DNA of 33,057 nucleotides, from the NCBI GenBank assembly GCA_030374735.1, contig JASCIV010000193.1, positions 1 to 33,057 of the forward strand. Reading direction: 5' to 3'. The position numbers were made by a program, and so were the translations under genes. Within the stretch, counting starts at the first letter, position 1. Every line of letters starts with the position of its first letter. Below the pieces are notes generated by a model. The model worked only from the letters and a program-made list of their open reading frames with translations, did not search any database and was not told the origin of the DNA. This DNA comes from Gracilaria caudata. Taxonomy: Eukaryota; Rhodophyta; Florideophyceae; Gracilariales; Gracilariaceae. Positions 29,717 through 33,057 of the stretch are shown piece after piece.

Positions 29717-31850
29717 TTAGTTTTTCTGAAAAGAAGGCGCTGCAATCGAGGGAAGGCTTCCATCCTGGGAAGGAGGTTGATCCCCTCGTGCAAGTACGGG
29801 TACTGCAGCCTGTTGAACAGGGTTCCGAGCAACTTCGGAGTTGTTGGCAGGCTCCGTTCTCGGGTTGCCAAACTTGGCTTTCGCTTCCTCGTGAGAGGTA
29901 CTCAGGATACGAGCCTGTTTCGCTGGTTTCAGTGACTCGCAGAACAGGATAATTTTCGTCATCTCCCTGAATGGTTGTATATATCCCAGAGAGACATGAC
30001 CGTTTCGGTAACAGATAGTAAAAATGATCGATGTCGACTTATCGGTATACCGATTGCAATTCTCACGGCGTTATGGTGTGGTGTCTACCCATCAAGGGCG
30101 TGAGAAACGAGAACCGTTCGTCGCATATGCGAGTGGCGCGGCTGAACGGCGAGGTCCACCTGCATACTGAGCGGGATCACCTTTAGAGGTGTCCACCGAT
30201 GTGGACGGTAATTCCGATGTTCCGAACGATTCGGTTTGATTTCCCACGAAAGGAACGTTGTCCCATCCGTTTCCATGTAATTCCTATGCAATGGACGAAG
30301 ATGGAGCAGTGCCCTCAACGAGCAGAGCTCGAGACCGGTGGGTCGGTTGGTTTCGAGCGCGAAGAGTTCCTCCCTCTGCCTGGGCATACTGAACCAGTTC
30401 GAGGTAGGTGATTCCTCTCTTTTCTTCGCGATAAAGCGCAACCAAAGCCCCAATGACGGGGTCAAGTCCATCCACGAACATCCTGCGCCTCTCCTGACCG
30501 GAGTACACGTTACGAGAACGATGAAACGCTTTAGTCAAGCGGGTGGAATACACCGTTTCGGTTTCACCAGGCTTCTGTCTTGTATCTCGTGAAGCGAGTA
30601 TCGCGTACTAGATCGTGTTTCCTGCAGCATAAGACCTCAGAAGGTACTGTACCGCTTCCGGCCAACAAGTAACTCCTCCTTCCGAGGCTTTCGAGGATCC
30701 TCGAACAGAATAAAACTCGTCTTGAGCCATTCAGGATAGGAAATACGGCAATGCAACGTACGCCTGCGCTTTACTCATCTCGAGTTTTTCCGCTTCGCCG
30801 ACGAACTGGGACAAGAATTCCAACACCCTGGTTGTACCTTTCCGTGTAAACTTCTTCTGAAGGGTTAAATTCATTCTCTTGATGGGGTTCTTGACCTTTC
30901 CAGTTGCAAGGGAAGTTCATCTCGACGAAGAATCGGACAATCGATAATAACGATATGATAATATCTTCCTGTGTAACGGGTTCGTTGGTCTGATCTCCTT
31001 TAAGCCAAGGTGTCGGCGACCCTTCCTCAGGTTTTGGATAACACCAGTAGACTGGATGGTAACTTCAGAACGAGTAGCTCGAGACCGCCTGCGGTTAGCG
31101 TCGCTATCAGACGAACTTGAGGACACGTCATCCGACGAAGACTCATCAGACAAATCCGATTGGATGTGGACTTTCCTCCGCGAATTCTTGCGATTGCGAA
31201 CCGGCGACCGGTGACTAGCATACTTCGATGCTTTTTTCGTCAGTGGCTTCCGCTTCATTCATACGGATTAGCTCTTCCAGCAATTGAAATCTCGTTGTAA
31301 AGCGTTCCGTCATGAAACGTTAGTTTTTCTGAAGGTCTCGAAACTCCTTATGAAAGGCTGCTGGGGCTTTTTGATTATCCAGGAGGGAGTTAACATCACC
31401 TCTAAGGATCCCGATATCTCCCGAAACGTCACGGGCCAAGGCATTATCCACTTTACCCCTCACGTCCGTGATATCCTGTAGCAGGTTAGTGTGCGATATT
31501 CGAGATTTGTAACCGTTGCTCCAGGTTATTTTATCGGCAGGCCCAAGTGTAGGGCTAACCGAAGACGGTGTTGCTATGACAGGTGGCGGACTGACGCAGG
31601 TTGAGTTGCGACAGCCGGGACGGCCGGAGCAACAAGGACAACTTTCCGAGATTCTAGATTACCAGCTTCTTGGTCCAACTCGTTGGGAACCGAGTTACGG
31701 GGTCGAGCCAACTATTTACCGGCAGTACCCCGGCTTCCGCGGGAGCGATTCGACGTTGGTGGCACCATATCGCGAATTGGCGACCACTGAACTCAACGAC
31801 CGAGAGACCGACTTCAGAAATCCGTAGAGCGGAATTCAACTAAACAAAAG
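29717..31850 (-). pseudogene. chromovirus Gag, fragmented
   Basis: From the 5' side: a Pro/Ala-rich start (about 31500-31850), a coiled-coil-like stretch (TNLLQDITDVRGKVDNALAR, about 31420-31480), a Ser/Asp/Arg-rich region (30917-31258), then the conserved retrotransposon gag core. The core includes ETVYSTRLTKAFHRSRNVYS and MFVDGLDPVIGALVALYREE (30284-30600). The end (29717-29962) is Pro/Gln rich. No intact zinc knuckle was seen. Multiple stops and frame changes are present. Confidence 0.7.
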
Positions 31851-31948
31851 AAAACCGTTAAACTGCACGATTCCAAAATCTACTTCCAGTGGGACTCCTT
31901 TCCAAGGAACGAAATTCAAACATGCCGGTTCTAAGTCGGGAGACCACT

Positions 31949-32483
31949 TGTGGTGCAAAACCCAGCGATGGGAGTCACACACCAAAATGTTCGTAGCCTT
32001 GCCCTCTTACGACGTATGCTCGGCGACAGAGCCCTCCGTGCCATCGAAAAGTGCGGGTGTAAGGCCGCCCGTGTTTCGTGATATACCTACGGAGGTGAGA
32101 GAAACGGGCCATAGTACGGTTGAGGAAGGGATCTAGAGATTGGAACAGTGTAGTAACACAATGTCCCTGAAGGGAAAAAGGGGGGGGGGGAAAGGAGAGG
32201 AAGAAAGGGAAAAAGAGGGAGAACGAACACGAAGGCGGGACGTGCGACACGCGGCAACAGACCTGACGGAGGGTAAGGGTGTGTATTAAGCCCACGCGGC
32301 AAACCTCTATACAGAGACGGAGTACTACCAGACACTGGTACAGCGAAAACTTACAAGATAAAAATAGTCCGAAGGCACACAGCAGTGTAGAGTCAGTTTA
32401 CCTGATTGATCCCCCGTGGGTGATATAAAGGAAACCGTACGCCTTGACACTCTGGAAGGAGTTTTGAACGTCTGGAAGGCGAA
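31949..32483 (+). mobile_element. LTR of module B
   Basis: Begins TGTGGTGCAAAACCCAGC and aligns with module A. TATAAA is at 32424-32429. It is longer than A by about 265 bp (roughly 31983-32247); this extra part contains a 55-nt purine tract. Either A lost this part or B gained it. Confidence 0.6.
32169..32223 (+). repeat. 55-nt polypurine tract
   Basis: An uninterrupted A/G run, including G11, inside the part of LTR B that A lacks. It resembles an LTR-element polypurine tract or a triplex-forming sequence. Confidence 0.8.
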
Positions 32484-32495
32484 TAGTATCAGAGC
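32484..32495 (+). other. primer binding site of module B
   Basis: TAGTATCAGAGC, identical to module A; one mismatch to the complement of plant-type initiator-Met tRNA 3' end. Confidence 0.6.
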
Positions 32496-32532
32496 CTGAA
32501 ACTGAAGTACCGGGTTACCTTTACTTGGTCGT

Positions 32533-32556
32533 GGTGATGGCTATGGAGCCATCACC
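32533..32556 (+). ncRNA. conserved leader hairpin of module B
   Basis: A perfect 9-bp stem GGTGATGGC/GCCATCACC with loop TATGGA (CATGGA in module A). Same distance from the PBS as in A. Confidence 0.55.
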
Positions 32557-32709
32557 TATATAGAGCAAGGTCAGCCAAGGCGTGGCCATACGCCTGTTGC
32601 AGTTGTGCAGACTCGCCTTGGCCGCCACTACTCACTACTATCTATTCTAGATCTTCCTGTAAACAGGACAGACCAGCACACGCGTACACGTGAGCACTGA
32701 CAACCAGTC

Positions 32710-32811
32710 ATGACATCAACACCTGCCACCAGTAAACCCGTCAGAGCATCACCATCTGCCACGTCAAGACTCCATGCAAAATGGCCAATTTTCATACAGA
32801 ACCCCCAGTAA
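32710..32811 (+). pseudogene. N-terminal gag fragment of module B
   Basis: 33 codons starting MTSTPATSKP, parallel to 20627. A two-base loss in the A-run shifts the frame after about residue 23, and a stop follows. The poly(A)-element 5' end begins six bases later. Confidence 0.5.
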
Positions 32812-32816
32812 GGACA

Positions 32817-32998
32817 CCGCAACTCGGAAGATATGAGGGCCGAAAATCGCTAAATAGCGAAAAGTGCATTGCACTACACAATAGGCTTCATTAAGCCTGG
32901 ATCAGCCCGGTGACTCTCTGAAAAAATCCCCGGTACGAAAACAGATGCAGACGGCTGAGTACTGAGTTGCAAAGAGCAACTCAGAGAAAACTTGACAC
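32817..32998 (+). mobile_element. 5'-end fragment of the poly(A)-tailed element
   Basis: Matches 21549 onward for about 65 bp at high identity and for a further ~40 bp more loosely, including the TCGCTA-AA-TAGCGA hairpin (32847-32860). An 8-bp stem TGAGTTGC/GCAACTCA with a 5-nt loop is at 32963-32983. It ends where the inverted copy starts. Confidence 0.55.
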
Positions 32999-33057
32999 TT
33001 TTTTTTTTTTTTTTTTCAATCAAATGAAGTTTATTTTTAGTGTTCTCAATGTCCCAT
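32999..33057 (-). mobile_element. inverted 3' end of another poly(A)-tailed element copy
   Basis: An 18-T run (32999-33016) is the tail read on the other strand, followed by 41 bp identical at 39 positions to the 3' end at 24021-24061, including the poly(A) signal. The body continues beyond the window. Confidence 0.75.

Larger units (their letters stand above)
24241..31850 (-). mobile_element. decayed Ty3/gypsy chromovirus (internal region)
   Basis: On the minus strand, from high to low coordinates: gag, protease, RT, RNase H, integrase, chromodomain. This is the chromovirus order. Every domain is split by frameshifts and stops, including a stop at the RT active site. LTRs were not identified: the repeats at 20110 and 31949 carry a PBS on the opposite strand and belong to another element. 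The right limit is set by the last Gag-like sequence and the left limit by an open frame ending at 24241. Confidence 0.8.

Noticed and set aside
31949..32483. Module B as the 5' LTR of the minus-strand chromovirus, with A as its 3' LTR
   Set aside because: Both modules carry TATA, PBS-like site and a coding start on the + strand, and A and B each continue into gag sequence. That fits a separate + strand family.
32817..33057. Twin-priming inversion of one LINE-like copy
   Set aside because: In twin priming the inverted part lies upstream of the 3' part. Here the 5' fragment abuts the outer side of the poly(A) tail, so two copies are more likely.
1..33057. CRISPR arrays, rRNA and tRNA genes
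   Set aside because: No regularly spaced repeats, no rRNA-like blocks and no cloverleaf-capable sequence were found on either strand by eye.

Overview
This is nuclear DNA from a eukaryote with little or no intron content in its larger genes. It is a repeat-rich region holding two or three host genes between decayed retroelements. The mix (an intronless 3.2-kb NB-ARC gene, a Tudor-type gene, Ty1/copia and chromodomain Ty3/gypsy elements, poly(A)-tailed retrocopies) would suit an intron-poor alga such as a red macroalga. No rRNA, tRNA or organelle gene fixes the taxon, so that placement is an inference.

Layout. (1) 1-5383: a Ty1/copia element on the + strand. The gag 5' part is missing or disrupted, pol is intact at 1344 codons, and a polypurine tract and 3' LTR follow. 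Gag and pol are in different frames, with a T-run and a perfect 8-bp hairpin at the junction that look like a -1 frameshift signal. (2) 5687-8917: an intact NB-ARC (STAND/NLR-type) protein whose ATG lies about 300 bp after the copia LTR. It has a helical N-terminus, NB-ARC and winged-helix regions, no LRRs, and a C-terminal half with one strongly hydrophobic glycine-rich segment and a SAM-like end. This is the most interesting host gene. (3) 10591-11142 (-): a small basic protein with an N-terminal Tudor-like domain. Diverging from it is a possible two-exon gene at 11497-12136 (+). (4) 12137-18900: no convincing gene. It holds an AT-rich island, CRE-type palindromes and a poly(C) tract.

(5) 18900-33057: nested retroelement debris. 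Three related + strand modules (about 19260, 20110 and 31949) each carry a TATA box, a PBS-like site, a hairpin and the start of a coding frame. They look like 5' ends of one LTR-element family. At 21549-24077 is a 2.5-kb poly(A)-tailed element encoding a roughly 750-residue protein that I do not recognise, now broken by frameshifts. Fragments of the same family recur at about 16390, 24078 and 32817, and inverted at 32999-33057. On the minus strand, about 31850 down to 24241, lies a decayed Ty3/gypsy chromovirus with gag, protease, RT, RNase H, integrase and chromodomain in that order. It carries many stops, including one at the RT active site.

The mobile elements make up most of the window. 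The likely functional contact between elements and host genes is the copia LTR, with its TATA box and poly(A) signal, immediately upstream of the NB-ARC gene.
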